Shown: positions 36,250-45,085 of the stretch, one piece after another
How the letters are laid out: each line of letters begins with the position of its first letter
How positions within the stretch are numbered: position 1 is the stretch's first letter
Assembly: GCF_002564105.1 (NCBI RefSeq)
Contig: NZ_PDBX01000001.1
Location: 930,001 to 994,000 of the forward strand
Origin: Collimonas sp. PA-H2
GTDB lineage: Bacteria > Pseudomonadota > Gammaproteobacteria > Burkholderiales > Burkholderiaceae_D
Direction: 5' to 3'
Length of the DNA: 64,000 bases
Notes under the pieces: model-generated
Told to the model about the DNA's origin: nothing
The model's database searches: none
What the model saw: only the letters and a program-made list of their open reading frames with translations
Program-made: the position numbers and the translations under genes

Positions 36250-37215
36250 TCAAGCTTGGCAAAAATGGCTGATCAAGGCAGTCCGGATTGCCTGGGCAAG
36301 TTCTTCCTGAAGCGCGATATCAAGAGCAGTACTGCGGTCGAATTGTTCTGACCATGCAATACAGCGTGCCGCTGCATCAAGCAAGCGTATCGATATCCTG
36401 AGGCGTTCGCCTTCGACCCGGACGCTGCCTTCAAGGATATAGCTGGCACCGGCTTCCTGCGCATTCTTCGGCGCTGCCATTTCATGGATACTGTCAAACG
36501 AGGCGAACGACACCACCGTATCGCCTAACTCCTTGAACAACTGATACGCCAATTCTTCACTCAAGCCCTGTGTAAAAGCATCGCCGCCAGCCTGGGTCGT
36601 GATGTTTTTAAGCGGCAGGATAGCGAGCATGGGCTTGCGTTTCACCGCGCTGCGACGATGCCTCGAACGATGGATGGCCGGCATGTAGCTGCCGACAGGA
36701 ATGACAATCCTCAGATCGTCCTGCTCTCCCGAGGTGGCGTAGTAGATCTTGAGTTTTTCCCGCAAGCGGCCGACCTGGACCCGGACGATCGGATCGTCGC
36801 AGGTATTGTAGCTGGCCGGATCGCGGCCAAAGACCTCGATCCCGATGGCGTATTCATTGGTGTCCCTGATCGTGCCTGCCAGCGCTTGCTCCACCAGGAA
36901 GCGCAACAGGTGGCGCATCCGTTGCGCTTTCGAAAAGATGCCGCTCGCCAGGATCAGTGTCAGCGTCGACTGGATCTGTTGCACCGGAATGGCAGCGGCG
37001 TCGTGCTGTTCATCTTCAATCACGGCGGCCGGGCGCATGCGTCCGCTTGAGACGGCGCCGGCATCGATCGCACTTGGCGGCGCGAGTGCCGGCGCATCGG
37101 CGAAGTAAGCCGCAACCGGCCCTGCGCTGTTTTTCCATAGCAGGTCGAAGCCCTGGATCAGGACCGGGATGGTTTTACTATCCTGCGGCCATGCATTGAG
37201 ACTGGTTTTGTTCAC
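36250..37215 (-). CDS. Winged-helix plus FlgO/TolB-N-type regulator
   Basis: This 321-residue protein starts at a GTG with GGGG about 8 bases upstream. Residues ~85-190 (RMRHLLRFLVEQALAGTI, DPIVRVQVGRLREKLKIYY) match the DNA-binding-like domain found before TPR or cyclase domains in many environmental bacteria. Residues ~200-320 (MLAILPLKNITTQAGGDAF, GASYILEGSVRVEGERLRIS) match the FlgO/TolB N-terminal-like domain seen in CadC-type regulators. No membrane helix is evident. It probably regulates the adjacent effector-like genes. The two-domain call is from motif recognition only. Confidence 0.65.
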   Translation of the reverse strand: MNKTSLNAWPQDSKTIPVLIQGFDLLWKNSAGPVAAYFADAPALAPPSAIDAGAVSSGRMRPAAVIEDEQHDAAAIPVQQIQSTLTLILASGIFSKAQRMRHLLRFLVEQALAGTIRDTNEYAIGIEVFGRDPASYNTCDDPIVRVQVGRLREKLKIYYATSGEQDDLRIVIPVGSYMPAIHRSRHRRSAVKRKPMLAILPLKNITTQAGGDAFTQGLSEELAYQLFKELGDTVVSFASFDSIHEMAAPKNAQEAGASYILEGSVRVEGERLRISIRLLDAAARCIAWSEQFDRSTALDIALQEELAQAIRTALISHFCQA

Positions 37216-37405
37216 CTTGCGACCCCGGCATGTTCTTGCGAATCGATTTAAGTATGTCTGAGCGGTCGAAACACCGTTCAGCGTTGGCTGCCAAGATCCT
37301 TTCAGGAATCAGGTGCCGCTCCCTCTTCTACTCAAATTCCATGCCATGACAAAACGGCAAGCTTAGTGCGTACAATGCCCCGAAACCTGCACGTTGCGTC
37401 TGTTT

Positions 37406-37438
37406 TGACATGTCAACGGCATGTCTTTTTACATGTCA
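37406..37438. promoter_or_regulatory. ACATGTCA repeats in divergent promoter region
   Basis: TGACATGTCA, a perfect 10-bp palindrome (37406-37415), is followed by GCATGTC (37419-37425) and ACATGTCA (37431-37438). They lie between the divergent FlgO-type regulator and the FHA sigma-54 activator. The repeated core suggests a binding site for one of them; no experimental counterpart is known to me. Confidence 0.4.
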
Positions 37439-37565
37439 GCAACTGTTGCCTTTGATCTATAATCAATTTCAATTCGTTCCCGCTCAGATAATCCCGGCAA
37501 TCCCGACCAGCTCGGGGGCCGTTCGATCATCGCTTAATCGCTTAATTAAGTACTCATCCCAACCA

Positions 37566-39122
37566 GTGAATGATTCCGAACAGACATTGACCACACCCAT
37601 GTCGGCCTTGGAGTCGGATCAGAGCCCACTGCTGGGCCTGACAATTCTGTGGCATCCGGAGCCGGAGCGTATCGGCCAGCAATTCATCGGCCCTGGCGGC
37701 GAGGGCGTGCTCGAACTCAATCGTTTTTCCCCCTTGTTTCGCGCTCCCGGCAAGGATGGCCTGGCGCTCGGCCATCGCTGCATCGCCCGTACCCCGCTCA
37801 GGATCTGCCGCGATGGCGGCGACGGCGTCGCCATCACCTTGCCGGACAGCCGCATGGCGGTGGAGGTGAACGGCAAAAGCGTCACCGACGCGGCGTACTT
37901 GCCGCGCGCACAAATCGAACGGGGGGTTGTGCTTGGCCTGGGAGGCCTGGTGCTGGTTTGCCTGCACTGGATACGCTGTTTGCCCAAGTCGAATGATTTG
38001 CCAGGCCTGCTGGGAGTCAGCAGCGCCATGATCATCGTACGTGACCTGATCCGCCAGGTTGCGCATACTAGTTTGCCGGTACTGCTATTGGGTGAAACCG
38101 GCAGCGGCAAGGATGTTGCCGCGCGGGCGATTCACGGCCTCAGCAAACGCGCCGGGCACCCATTCGTGGCGGTCAACATGGCCACGCTGAATGAATCGCT
38201 GGCCGCGGCCGACCTGTTTGGCGCAGCCAAGGGCGCTTATACGGGCGCCCATGCGCAGCGTCCGGGCTTGTTTGCCGAAGCCGAAGGCGGCACCCTGTTC
38301 CTCGATGAAATCGGCGATATGCCGGGGCTGATACAGCCGATGTTGTTGCGGGTGCTGGAAAGCGGCGAATACCGGCCGCTAGGCGCCAGCCGCAACCAGC
38401 AATCCGGCGCGCGCCTGATTACCGCAACCGACCGCGCCTTGGAAGGCGGCGCCTTCAATCAAGCCTTGCTGCGCCGCCTGGAAGCTTTCGTGATTCGCTT
38501 GCCGGCTTTGCGCGACAGGCGTGAAGATATCGGCGTCCTGCTGCTGCATTTTTTGCAAACACGGCCGGATCTATCCAATCAAGCGATCGCATTGCCGATG
38601 ACCTTTATCAGCGACATCTGCAACCACGACTGGCCCGGCAACGTGCGTCAGCTTGCCCACGTATTGCGGCGCGCGACCATGGCGGCCAGCGCCGGCGAAG
38701 CACTAACTCTGGCATCGTTTATCCGCATGCAAAACCTGCCGCAGACCAGCGCCAGCGAAGCCGGCATTGCGCCTGTCATCGGCCTGGCCGGCGCGCCGGC
38801 GTCGCATCAGACAGCGGTAAAACCGCCCAGGAAAAAATTATCCGGACTGACGCCGCACGACATCATGAGCGCGATGGAAGACAATGCCTGGCAAATTCGC
38901 GGCGCTGCGCAGCAACTGGGCATCTCTCGTCCATCGCTATACAAATTGCTGGCGGCGCATCCGGCAATTCGTCCCGCGGCGTCGATCCCGCTGGAAGAAA
39001 TCCGGCGCGTGTTGCAAGAACACGCCGGCGACCTGAGCCGTTGTGCAGCCAGCCTGAAAACGCCCAGCGAAGCACTGCGGCGACATGTGCTCGGACTGGG
39101 CCTGGAACATTCAGACAGTTGA
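37566..39122 (+). CDS. FHA-domain sigma-54-dependent activator
   Basis: The start is tentatively the GTG at 37566 (VNDSEQTLTTPMSALES), giving 518 residues; the open frame extends to 37410 and an ATG lies at 37599. An FHA-like domain (about 25-135) replaces the usual receiver and would bind phospho-threonine. The AAA+ domain follows, with Walker A GETGSGKD near 175, the sigma-54 loop as GAYTGA near 223 and Walker B LFLDEIGDMP. A Fis-type helix-turn-helix is near the end (AAQQLGISRPSLYKLL). A Ser/Thr kinase gene lies nearby, a natural partner for an FHA regulator. It probably activates local sigma-54 promoters. Confidence 0.85.
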   Translation: MNDSEQTLTTPMSALESDQSPLLGLTILWHPEPERIGQQFIGPGGEGVLELNRFSPLFRAPGKDGLALGHRCIARTPLRICRDGGDGVAITLPDSRMAVEVNGKSVTDAAYLPRAQIERGVVLGLGGLVLVCLHWIRCLPKSNDLPGLLGVSSAMIIVRDLIRQVAHTSLPVLLLGETGSGKDVAARAIHGLSKRAGHPFVAVNMATLNESLAAADLFGAAKGAYTGAHAQRPGLFAEAEGGTLFLDEIGDMPGLIQPMLLRVLESGEYRPLGASRNQQSGARLITATDRALEGGAFNQALLRRLEAFVIRLPALRDRREDIGVLLLHFLQTRPDLSNQAIALPMTFISDICNHDWPGNVRQLAHVLRRATMAASAGEALTLASFIRMQNLPQTSASEAGIAPVIGLAGAPASHQTAVKPPRKKLSGLTPHDIMSAMEDNAWQIRGAAQQLGISRPSLYKLLAAHPAIRPAASIPLEEIRRVLQEHAGDLSRCAASLKTPSEALRRHVLGLGLEHSDS

Positions 39123-39154
39123 AAATCCAGGCCGTCCAGGCGGCCGATGATTCT

Positions 39155-39742
39155 CTAATCCGGCATCATCAATCCAGTGCCGACTTCACCCTCCGGGTCG
39201 AAATAGAACACGCGATGGAACGGGGTAGCGACTCCTTCCCTGTATATTTTCACGGTGATATACATGGAGACTTCCCAGCGGCCGTTCTGCTTGCCGATAG
39301 TCAGCGGAGGAAAAGGGGGTGCAGGCGGCGCAGGAGGAGTCCAGGTTTGAGTGATTTCCCGATAGTGATGCTTGTCGCTTGTCTTTTCATCGAAAGACAG
39401 CGGTAATCGCAAGCACGCAGTCAAGCAATCCGAGAACAACGAAGGCGGAGCATACGTGGTCAACAAACCCTGGCCGCACTGGACTATCTGCGGCCGCGTG
39501 ATAATCGTGAAATCCGTGATTTCGAACGATTTCAGGGGAGGACGGTATTCGGGGTTTTGTATCAGACTGCCGCCGCCGGTGACGACTATGCCGACTTGAT
39601 CGCCTTGATTGAAGAATACCGAGCCTGAATGCGGGCCGGTCGGCGGCTTGCTGCCGCCGCTAGTGCTCCAGTCCAATTTGGCGCTGATTTGATCGACATC
39701 GAAGTTGACGTAAAAAATAACGGTTTTTACCGGCTCTGTCAT
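39155..39742 (-). CDS. Unknown 195-aa protein coupled to kinase gene
   Basis: The 195-residue protein overlaps the kinase stop by 4 bases (ATGA), so translation is coupled. It appears all-beta with a Pro-rich stretch (WTPPAPPAPPFPPLTIGKQ) and no signal peptide. Segments such as VNFDVDQISAKLDWSTSGG and SVFFNQGDQVGIVVTGGG suggest a beta-sandwich. No family was recognised. It may be a kinase substrate or an effector. Confidence 0.65.
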   Translation of the reverse strand: MTEPVKTVIFYVNFDVDQISAKLDWSTSGGSKPPTGPHSGSVFFNQGDQVGIVVTGGGSLIQNPEYRPPLKSFEITDFTIITRPQIVQCGQGLLTTYAPPSLFSDCLTACLRLPLSFDEKTSDKHHYREITQTWTPPAPPAPPFPPLTIGKQNGRWEVSMYITVKIYREGVATPFHRVFYFDPEGEVGTGLMMPD

Positions 39743-41985
39743 TTTGCACTTTCATTCAGGGTGGGTGGAGAATTGTGGAGAGCGATGTAATAGCCGGAGT
39801 CACGCCGGAGGGCCATCAGATCTGGTTCGGCACGGATCAGATTGGCCGGGTAGCCGAGGGTTTCGGCCTGTCTTAGTTCTGCCAGGGAGGCAGCGCGGTC
39901 GCCGTTGATTTCATAGGCCACGGCCGCGCGAAAATGGACGTCTGCATTGGACGGCGCCGCCGCCACCGCCTGCCGGCTCAGCCTGGCCGCAGCTTCGCGC
40001 TCGCCCAGCTTGGCTGAGTACAGGCCCATCCTCGATATATCGGTAGGATCTGCCGGAGCGTGTTCGAGCAGCGGCTTGAGTAATTCAGCTGCTTTGGCGT
40101 AAGCCGCGCGCGAGGTAGCGGCGCGCCCGGGTATCCAACGCAAGGTGTCGGCCAGATTGGCCCATTTCAGATAATCGCCGGGGCTCCCTTTATCTGCGGA
40201 CACCGCATGTTCGAAGGCTTGCGCGGCGCCGACATAGTCACCCCGGCTAAACAAGGTTGTTCCCAGATTGCTATACAGTCTGCCGTTGGGCCGGATTTGC
40301 AAACCTTGCTGTAAAACGCGTAGCGCTTGGTCGCCCCGGTTTTGCCGCAACAGTGCCTGACTCAGATTGGCATACGCCTGTATCGCATCCGGCTGCAATT
40401 CTATGCTATGCCTGAATGCTTGCTCGGCGGCGGGGTAATTGCCCTGGCGGTAGCGCAGGATGCCGAGCAGATCGGCGAACAGGCGTTCTTGCGGATAGGC
40501 CGCGATCGCAGCCTGGATGCCGCGTTCGGCCTCATCGAAGCGATGCATGCGTAGCAGCAGTTCGCTTTTGACATTCAACGCATACAGGTCCAGCGGATCC
40601 AGCTTCAGCGCCTGGTCGACCAGCGGCACGGCTTGCTCCAGGTGTCCTTGCTGCACCCTGACCCAGGCTTGCGCCACATAGGCTAAGGCCAGCTGGTCGT
40701 CTTGTTTCAGCGCTAGCTGCGCGCTAGCGTCGGCGCGCTGCAGCCAGACCTCATCCCGCTGGTCGCTCGCATAACGCAAACTGTAGGCCAGCGACAGGCC
40801 AGCCGCCGCCGCCGCATGGCCGGGGCGATGCTCCAGCACGCTGGTGAAATCGCGTATCGCCAGCTCCGAACTGTCGGGACGATCAAACTGGCGCAAGGCC
40901 GTCAAGCCGGATTGCATCGTCGCCGTTTCCGAATAAGGCGGGAGCGGCGGCTTGCCATGCTGATCGGAGTCATGCAACTGCCACAGGCCGACGATGGTTG
41001 CCAAGAGCAGGATCAACAGGGTCAAACGGCCGCTAGCCCGGTAGCTTGCCGGCGTCAGCCTGCCGATTTTGCCGATTGCCGTGCGTAGCCTGGCAAAGCG
41101 CCGCCAAGGCGCTGCAGATGCGATGCCGGCGCTTTGTATCGGCTGAACGGTGCGCCCGCTGATTGCCAGAATAGCTTCCCGCACGGCGCGCATCGAAGGT
41201 GGACGTCGCGCCGTCTCGCGCGCGGTCATCATGCGCACCAGCGCTACGACGGCAGCATCGATCTGAGGCGGGAACGGCCACAGTGCGGACGAGGACTGGA
41301 CATGTGCGGCGGCCAGCGCGAGGCCGTTCAGCTGGGCAAAGGGGCGTTCGCCGGTGAGCAGTTCATAGAGCACCACGCCAAGAGAATAAATGTCGCTCGG
41401 CGCTCCCGGCCGTTCACCCTGCAAGCGTTCGGGCGCGAGATAGGCAATCGTGCCTTGTGTATCTTCATGCGCCAGGGATTCGGTCGCCAGCGGATCGATC
41501 TGGCGCGCCAGGCCGAAGTCCAGGATACGTACCTTGCCTGAGGCTTCGACCATCAAGTTCGATGGTTTGATATCGCCATGGATCAGATGCGCAGCGTGCG
41601 CCTCTTCCATCGCCTCCGCAATTTGAGCAACGATGTCCAACGCTGCTGACACGCTCAGCGGGCGTTCCTGCGACAACTGGCGCAGGGTGTCTCCCTGCAC
41701 CAGCTCCATGATGATCGATTGCTGCGCGCCGTCGCCGTCGATCGAAAACACCGTGACGAAAGCCTGGTGCTTGAGCGAGGCCGCCAGCCGCGCTTCCTGC
41801 AGCAAGCTGTCAGGACGCAATGGCGCCGATGCTGACTTCAATCTTTTAACCGCTATGCTGCGGCACAACTTGGCGTCCCACGCCTCGTACACTTGTCCAA
41901 AGCCACCCTCTCCCAGCAATCGCAGAAATTGATAGTGTTCCGTTGCGGGAAGTGTGACTCGAGCATGCATTGGGATGGCGTCCAT
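39739..41985 (-). CDS. Ser/Thr protein kinase with TPR domain
   Basis: This 748-residue protein has an N-terminal PknB-type kinase (about 15-275): GEGGFGQVYEAW (P-loop), AVKRLK (Lys), HLIHGDIKPSNLM (catalytic loop, HGD instead of HRD), DFGLARQ, and PERLQGERPGAPSDIYSLGV. A membrane helix follows near 320-340 (LTLLILLLATIVGLWQL). At least seven TPR-like repeats run to the end (LGILRYRQGNYPAAEQAF). It probably phosphorylates targets read by the FHA-sigma-54 activator encoded next door. The kinase domain would be cytosolic and the TPRs on the far side if one helix spans the membrane. Confidence 0.9.
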   Translation of the reverse strand: MDAIPMHARVTLPATEHYQFLRLLGEGGFGQVYEAWDAKLCRSIAVKRLKSASAPLRPDSLLQEARLAASLKHQAFVTVFSIDGDGAQQSIIMELVQGDTLRQLSQERPLSVSAALDIVAQIAEAMEEAHAAHLIHGDIKPSNLMVEASGKVRILDFGLARQIDPLATESLAHEDTQGTIAYLAPERLQGERPGAPSDIYSLGVVLYELLTGERPFAQLNGLALAAAHVQSSSALWPFPPQIDAAVVALVRMMTARETARRPPSMRAVREAILAISGRTVQPIQSAGIASAAPWRRFARLRTAIGKIGRLTPASYRASGRLTLLILLLATIVGLWQLHDSDQHGKPPLPPYSETATMQSGLTALRQFDRPDSSELAIRDFTSVLEHRPGHAAAAAGLSLAYSLRYASDQRDEVWLQRADASAQLALKQDDQLALAYVAQAWVRVQQGHLEQAVPLVDQALKLDPLDLYALNVKSELLLRMHRFDEAERGIQAAIAAYPQERLFADLLGILRYRQGNYPAAEQAFRHSIELQPDAIQAYANLSQALLRQNRGDQALRVLQQGLQIRPNGRLYSNLGTTLFSRGDYVGAAQAFEHAVSADKGSPGDYLKWANLADTLRWIPGRAATSRAAYAKAAELLKPLLEHAPADPTDISRMGLYSAKLGEREAAARLSRQAVAAAPSNADVHFRAAVAYEINGDRAASLAELRQAETLGYPANLIRAEPDLMALRRDSGYYIALHNSPPTLNESAK

Positions 41986-42178
41986 GATTTATCTGACGGT
42001 ATCGTCGTAGCGCTATGCAGTCCAGCCAGAAGGCGTATCCCGGATCACGAGGGCGTTCTGAAAAGAAGATGATTGCCAAAATTTTCCATGCGGCAATCGA
42101 ATTTCATTCTAATGCATACTGCAGCGCAAAGCATGGCTTGCGTGGACTTTTAACATCTATTTCCATGGGGATTCGCAG

Positions 42179-42382
42179 ATTCCCGGCCGCAGCCTGCGGA
42201 TGTTCTTTGATGTCTATGCGAACTGGATCACAAGCGATGACGACAACCGCGAGATGGACAAAATTGCGGTCTCGCTGAACGAAATTAACCCTGAGCTAAC
42301 CCAGAAGCGCAAAAGAATGGTAGCCGGCACTTGGAATTCAAGGGAAATAGGCGTAAAAAAGCCCTTGATTTCAAGGGCTTAG
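42179..42382 (+). pseudogene. Probable tyrosine integrase C-terminal remnant
   Basis: The frame reads GRSLRMFFDVYANWITSDDD, then NREMDKIAVSLNEINPEL. This resembles the extreme C-terminus of phage-type tyrosine integrases, with the final active-site Tyr in DVYANW. The upstream catalytic residues (Arg, His-x-x-Arg) are missing, and the segment abuts the divergent kinase gene. It ends inside the terminator of the tRNA fragment at 42389, the usual position of island integrases. The call is from pattern and context only. Confidence 0.45.
42359..42380 (-). terminator. Terminator behind tRNA fragment
   Basis: AAGCCCTTGA / TCAAGGGCTT is a perfect 10-bp stem with a 2-base loop, followed leftward by a T-run (TTTTTTACG). 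It lies 8 bases past the CCA end of the tRNA fragment, as a native tRNA terminator would. Confidence 0.75.
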
Positions 42383-42388
42383 TAATTC

Positions 42389-42433
42389 TGGCGGGAGACG
42401 GGGATTCGAACCCCGGATAGGCTATGAAGCTAT
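42389..42433 (-). pseudogene. 3' fragment of tRNA-Ser-like gene (attachment site)
   Basis: Read leftward, a variable-arm-like stretch (TAGCTTCATAGCCTA) is followed by a perfect T arm (CCGGGGTTCGAATCCCCG), then TCTCCCGCCA. This is a complete acceptor 3' strand with encoded CCA. The matching 5' half (CGGGAGA..., D arm, anticodon arm) is absent upstream. The long variable arm suggests tRNA-Ser or tRNA-Leu. A truncated tRNA 3' end beside an integrase remnant is the mark of an island attachment site. Confidence 0.75.
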
Positions 42434-42616
42434 TACGCTAAAATCAGTTTCTATTTTTAATTCAATGAGTTAGATCAAGATAAGCGTACTATTGTTGGGC
42501 AGGATGGCATTAGGTAAGTACTTGATTTGAAAGAGAGCGGCTTTTCTGAATAGTGCGATTCTGATAGAACAGTAATCGAAAGCAGAGCAGATTTGCCTGC
42601 TCAAAACTCTCCCCCA

Positions 42617-43708
42617 TTACACTACACGTCCATTAGGATGTCGGTTTTGGGCACCATCGGCCATAACCGAAGATTCAGGAAAATGGATTTCGATGGTGTT
42701 ATGCGCGTATCCGGCATCTTTAAAGCTTGCTTGTAGCAACGGTCCGGGTATAAAACGAATTCCGATATTACTCAAAGACAGCAGACGCCTGGCAAGATAC
42801 ATGCCGATACCTTTTCCGTGCATTTTTATACGTATCGCGACACGGCCAGAGTAGTTTTCGGTGAATATTTCCTCCTTCTCCAACTCATCAACTTGCAAGC
42901 TAGTCATTTCAAGAAGTAGTTTTAATCCTCCGACATTCTCAAATCTGATGTTCAACAATGAGCTATGCGCACAATATTTAGACGCATTATCAAGAATGTA
43001 GTACAACGCGACGCTGAAAGTCTCGTAATCGAAACGAGCTCGCGTTTCGCTAGCAGACAATCGCACCGTGATACTTTTATTCTGAAGATCCTGATAAAAC
43101 GAAGCTACTATGTTTCTCACCACTTTGTGCAAAGTGTGGGTCATGGGCTGAATGTCTGCAACACGGCTAGCATCCAGCCGTTCAAAAACAGAAAATTCGT
43201 GCGCCATTGCTTGAGTGTTTTTTAACACTCGCAATAGTACAGCGGCAGATTCGTCAGGGTCTTTCAGCAGAGCGCCTTTGAAGACTCCCCTTTGAGATAG
43301 GGCATCAGACTCGCTAACCAGTTGCTCTTGGCTCGCGATATTGAACAGTTCCAAGGAAGTTTTGCTGCATAGGGTACGCAAATTGTGAGTGAGCCTATTT
43401 GCCTCCTTTCGTCCCTCAGCTCTCGCAGCCTCTCTAGTATCCAGAAGCATTTGGATAGCACCACCCATGATTTCAATTCTGGTTCTAAAGTGTTTATTGC
43501 TGTTCACGTCATCGCGGTCATCCGTGCACAGATAAACAGTGCCCAATGGAGACTGGTGCATCCCTCGACGTCGGCGCTCAGCCTTTCCACATGTTGTAAC
43601 CACCTCTGTAGGCTTCGAACATTGCCTCAAGCATGGTTCGCAGCCCGGGTCCATCTTGACGAACAGTCGGTCACCTTGAGGGTCCAGAATCAGTACGTGG
43701 TCAGTCAT
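42617..43708 (-). CDS. Histidine kinase-like ATPase
   Basis: This 363-residue protein starts at the ATG at 43708 and overlaps the stop of the upstream receiver gene by 8 bases. A Cys-containing N-terminus (PGCEPCLRQCSKPTEVVTTC) is followed by a dimerisation-type segment with RLTHNLRTLC (candidate phospho-His, near 105). The HATPase_c domain shows the N box YILDNASKYC and the G box MHGKGIGMYLARRLL. No membrane helix is seen, so it is a soluble kinase. It is almost surely the partner of the membrane-bound receiver protein. No output regulator is present nearby. Confidence 0.75.
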   Translation of the reverse strand: MTDHVLILDPQGDRLFVKMDPGCEPCLRQCSKPTEVVTTCGKAERRRRGMHQSPLGTVYLCTDDRDDVNSNKHFRTRIEIMGGAIQMLLDTREAARAEGRKEANRLTHNLRTLCSKTSLELFNIASQEQLVSESDALSQRGVFKGALLKDPDESAAVLLRVLKNTQAMAHEFSVFERLDASRVADIQPMTHTLHKVVRNIVASFYQDLQNKSITVRLSASETRARFDYETFSVALYYILDNASKYCAHSSLLNIRFENVGGLKLLLEMTSLQVDELEKEEIFTENYSGRVAIRIKMHGKGIGMYLARRLLSLSNIGIRFIPGPLLQASFKDAGYAHNTIEIHFPESSVMADGAQNRHPNGRVV

Positions 43709-44357
43709 CACTCACACCCAGTAACGTATCCAGCATTTGCATGTACTGGTAGGGGTCCGCTGTCTTCGACAAGCGGTGATCGCAAAGTGACCATGCATCG
43801 TGAAACTGAAGCCCCACTGGCTCCGCAGAATAGATGACGATTTTCTTCTTATTTCCGAATTGTGTTTTGAGGGCTTTGGCAAGCCCAAGGCCCTCGTCCT
43901 TGAAACCCAAAGCACGGCCAACGCCTTGAATATCAACAAAAATCACATCCGCATATAGAATATCTGGAGAGTTAAAAGTCGGAACGTCGGAAACGAGTTT
44001 CACGTTTTGCCAACCAGCCTTTATTAGGATGCTAATAAGCTGAAAATCGGTCTGGTCATCGATGAATAGGATGTGCGCCGAATGCATCGCGGCAGGTCGA
44101 TCGACGAATGTACGCGCTTTGTCTGACTTGACCGGATTGTATTCTTGGTCATGCTGGAGAGACGAATTTCCTTGATTTACGGCCTGATGCACATTCACGT
44201 TGGTTGTATGTCCCCCCGCCGCCAAGGGGAGCGACACTGCTTTTCCGCTCTTAGTCAACAACTTCCATATGAGAGTGATCACAGCAAGTCCTACGCCGCT
44301 GAAAACCCACTCTACGTTAGTCGATAGCCACTGGAATCCTCCCATCACCCACTGCAT
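43701..44357 (-). CDS. Membrane-tethered receiver-domain protein
   Basis: The 218-residue protein has one N-terminal membrane helix (VFSGVGLAVITLIWKLL, about 18-36), a Gln/Asn/His-rich linker and a receiver-like domain (about 95-210). The receiver residues are there: acidic pair in LFIDDQTDF, phospho-acceptor Asp in VIFVDIQGVG, Ser in IVIYSAEP and Lys in HRLSKTAD. No DNA-binding or enzymatic output domain follows. It is co-transcribed with the soluble histidine kinase. The role is unknown; a signalling relay or scaffold at the membrane is likely. The local DNA is AT-richer than the flanks. Confidence 0.7.
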   Translation of the reverse strand: MQWVMGGFQWLSTNVEWVFSGVGLAVITLIWKLLTKSGKAVSLPLAAGGHTTNVNVHQAVNQGNSSLQHDQEYNPVKSDKARTFVDRPAAMHSAHILFIDDQTDFQLISILIKAGWQNVKLVSDVPTFNSPDILYADVIFVDIQGVGRALGFKDEGLGLAKALKTQFGNKKKIVIYSAEPVGLQFHDAWSLCDHRLSKTADPYQYMQMLDTLLGVSDD

Positions 44358-44707
44358 AAAGCCCCCGTTTTCTTATTAAATGATAATTAGGTGTTTTCGC
44401 AGCATTCTACATGGCAATAATTGAAAGCTCATCCTTACTGAACGTCAGAACGTCACGTGCTCCCTCCTTGTTCGTGTTACATGGTCGCCATCCACGGACG
44501 TCGCCTCGAAAACACATACGCGGTTGTCCCCTGCCAGTAAGAAGTCTACGCTACGTTAGCAACTCAATTCAGTGATGGCTGAAGGCTGAGGGCCTCAACA
44601 TCTATGGAAATTCGCATACTCGCAACATTCCCCGTGAGAAATCTTAGCAAATATCCATTACCGTGGCAGAATTGGGTTTTTGATACACATCAGAAAGCAG
44701 GCGTGAC
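44358..44707. other. Intergenic region between divergent genes
   Basis: This 350-bp stretch lies between the leftward receiver gene and the rightward PAAR gene. No further gene is supported, and both promoters should lie here. Confidence 0.4.
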
Positions 44708-45085
44708 ATGGTAATGAGAAATTGGCTGTGTGAGCCGGATAAGCCAGAAACTGGTGGTTACATCCTCCCGAACCCTGCGATCACAGTGACCGTTGGAAAC
44801 AACATTCGCGCCGCACTAATCGGCAGCAAAGCATACTGCGAGGCCTGCAAAAGCATTGGTATGATCGCCAAAGCAGGTAGTCCACGAAGGATGAATTTTA
44901 TGGGCGAAATCGCGCTGGATCACGATATTTTGCTCTGTAAATGTCCGAAGCCGCCGCGAATGATCGCCACATCCACGAGCACCCATCAATATGACGATAT
45001 GGCTCAAGGAGCAGGAATAGCGCCAAGCGCGACCGCCGCAGTTAGTACTTTGCTGACTAGTGCAGGATCCGCGTCTCCCCCCTAG
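44708..45085 (+). CDS. PAAR-domain type VI secretion spike protein (N-terminal part)
   Basis: The 125-residue frame contains a PAAR-type domain: GGYILPNPAITVTVGNN, later KAYCEACKSIGMIAKAGSP and DHDILLCKCPKPPRMIAT, with Cys/His zinc-site residues. PAAR proteins cap the VgrG spike and carry effectors. The frame stops at a TAG directly after a C6 tract (45077-45082). With one extra C the frame would continue into the 45085-45300 segment, which matches the C-terminal extension of such proteins. No other type VI genes are in the window. Confidence 0.75.
   Translation: MVMRNWLCEPDKPETGGYILPNPAITVTVGNNIRAALIGSKAYCEACKSIGMIAKAGSPRRMNFMGEIALDHDILLCKCPKPPRMIATSTSTHQYDDMAQGAGIAPSATAAVSTLLTSAGSASPP

Noticed and set aside
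37336..37352. Leftward sigma-54-like site TGGCATGGAATTTGA upstream of the FlgO-type regulator
   Set aside because: The -12 element lacks the required GC (TTGA instead of TTGC), so it is too weak to list.
42389..42480. Complete tRNA-Ser gene
   Set aside because: The T arm and acceptor 3' strand are perfect, but no matching acceptor 5' strand, D arm or anticodon arm can be found upstream.
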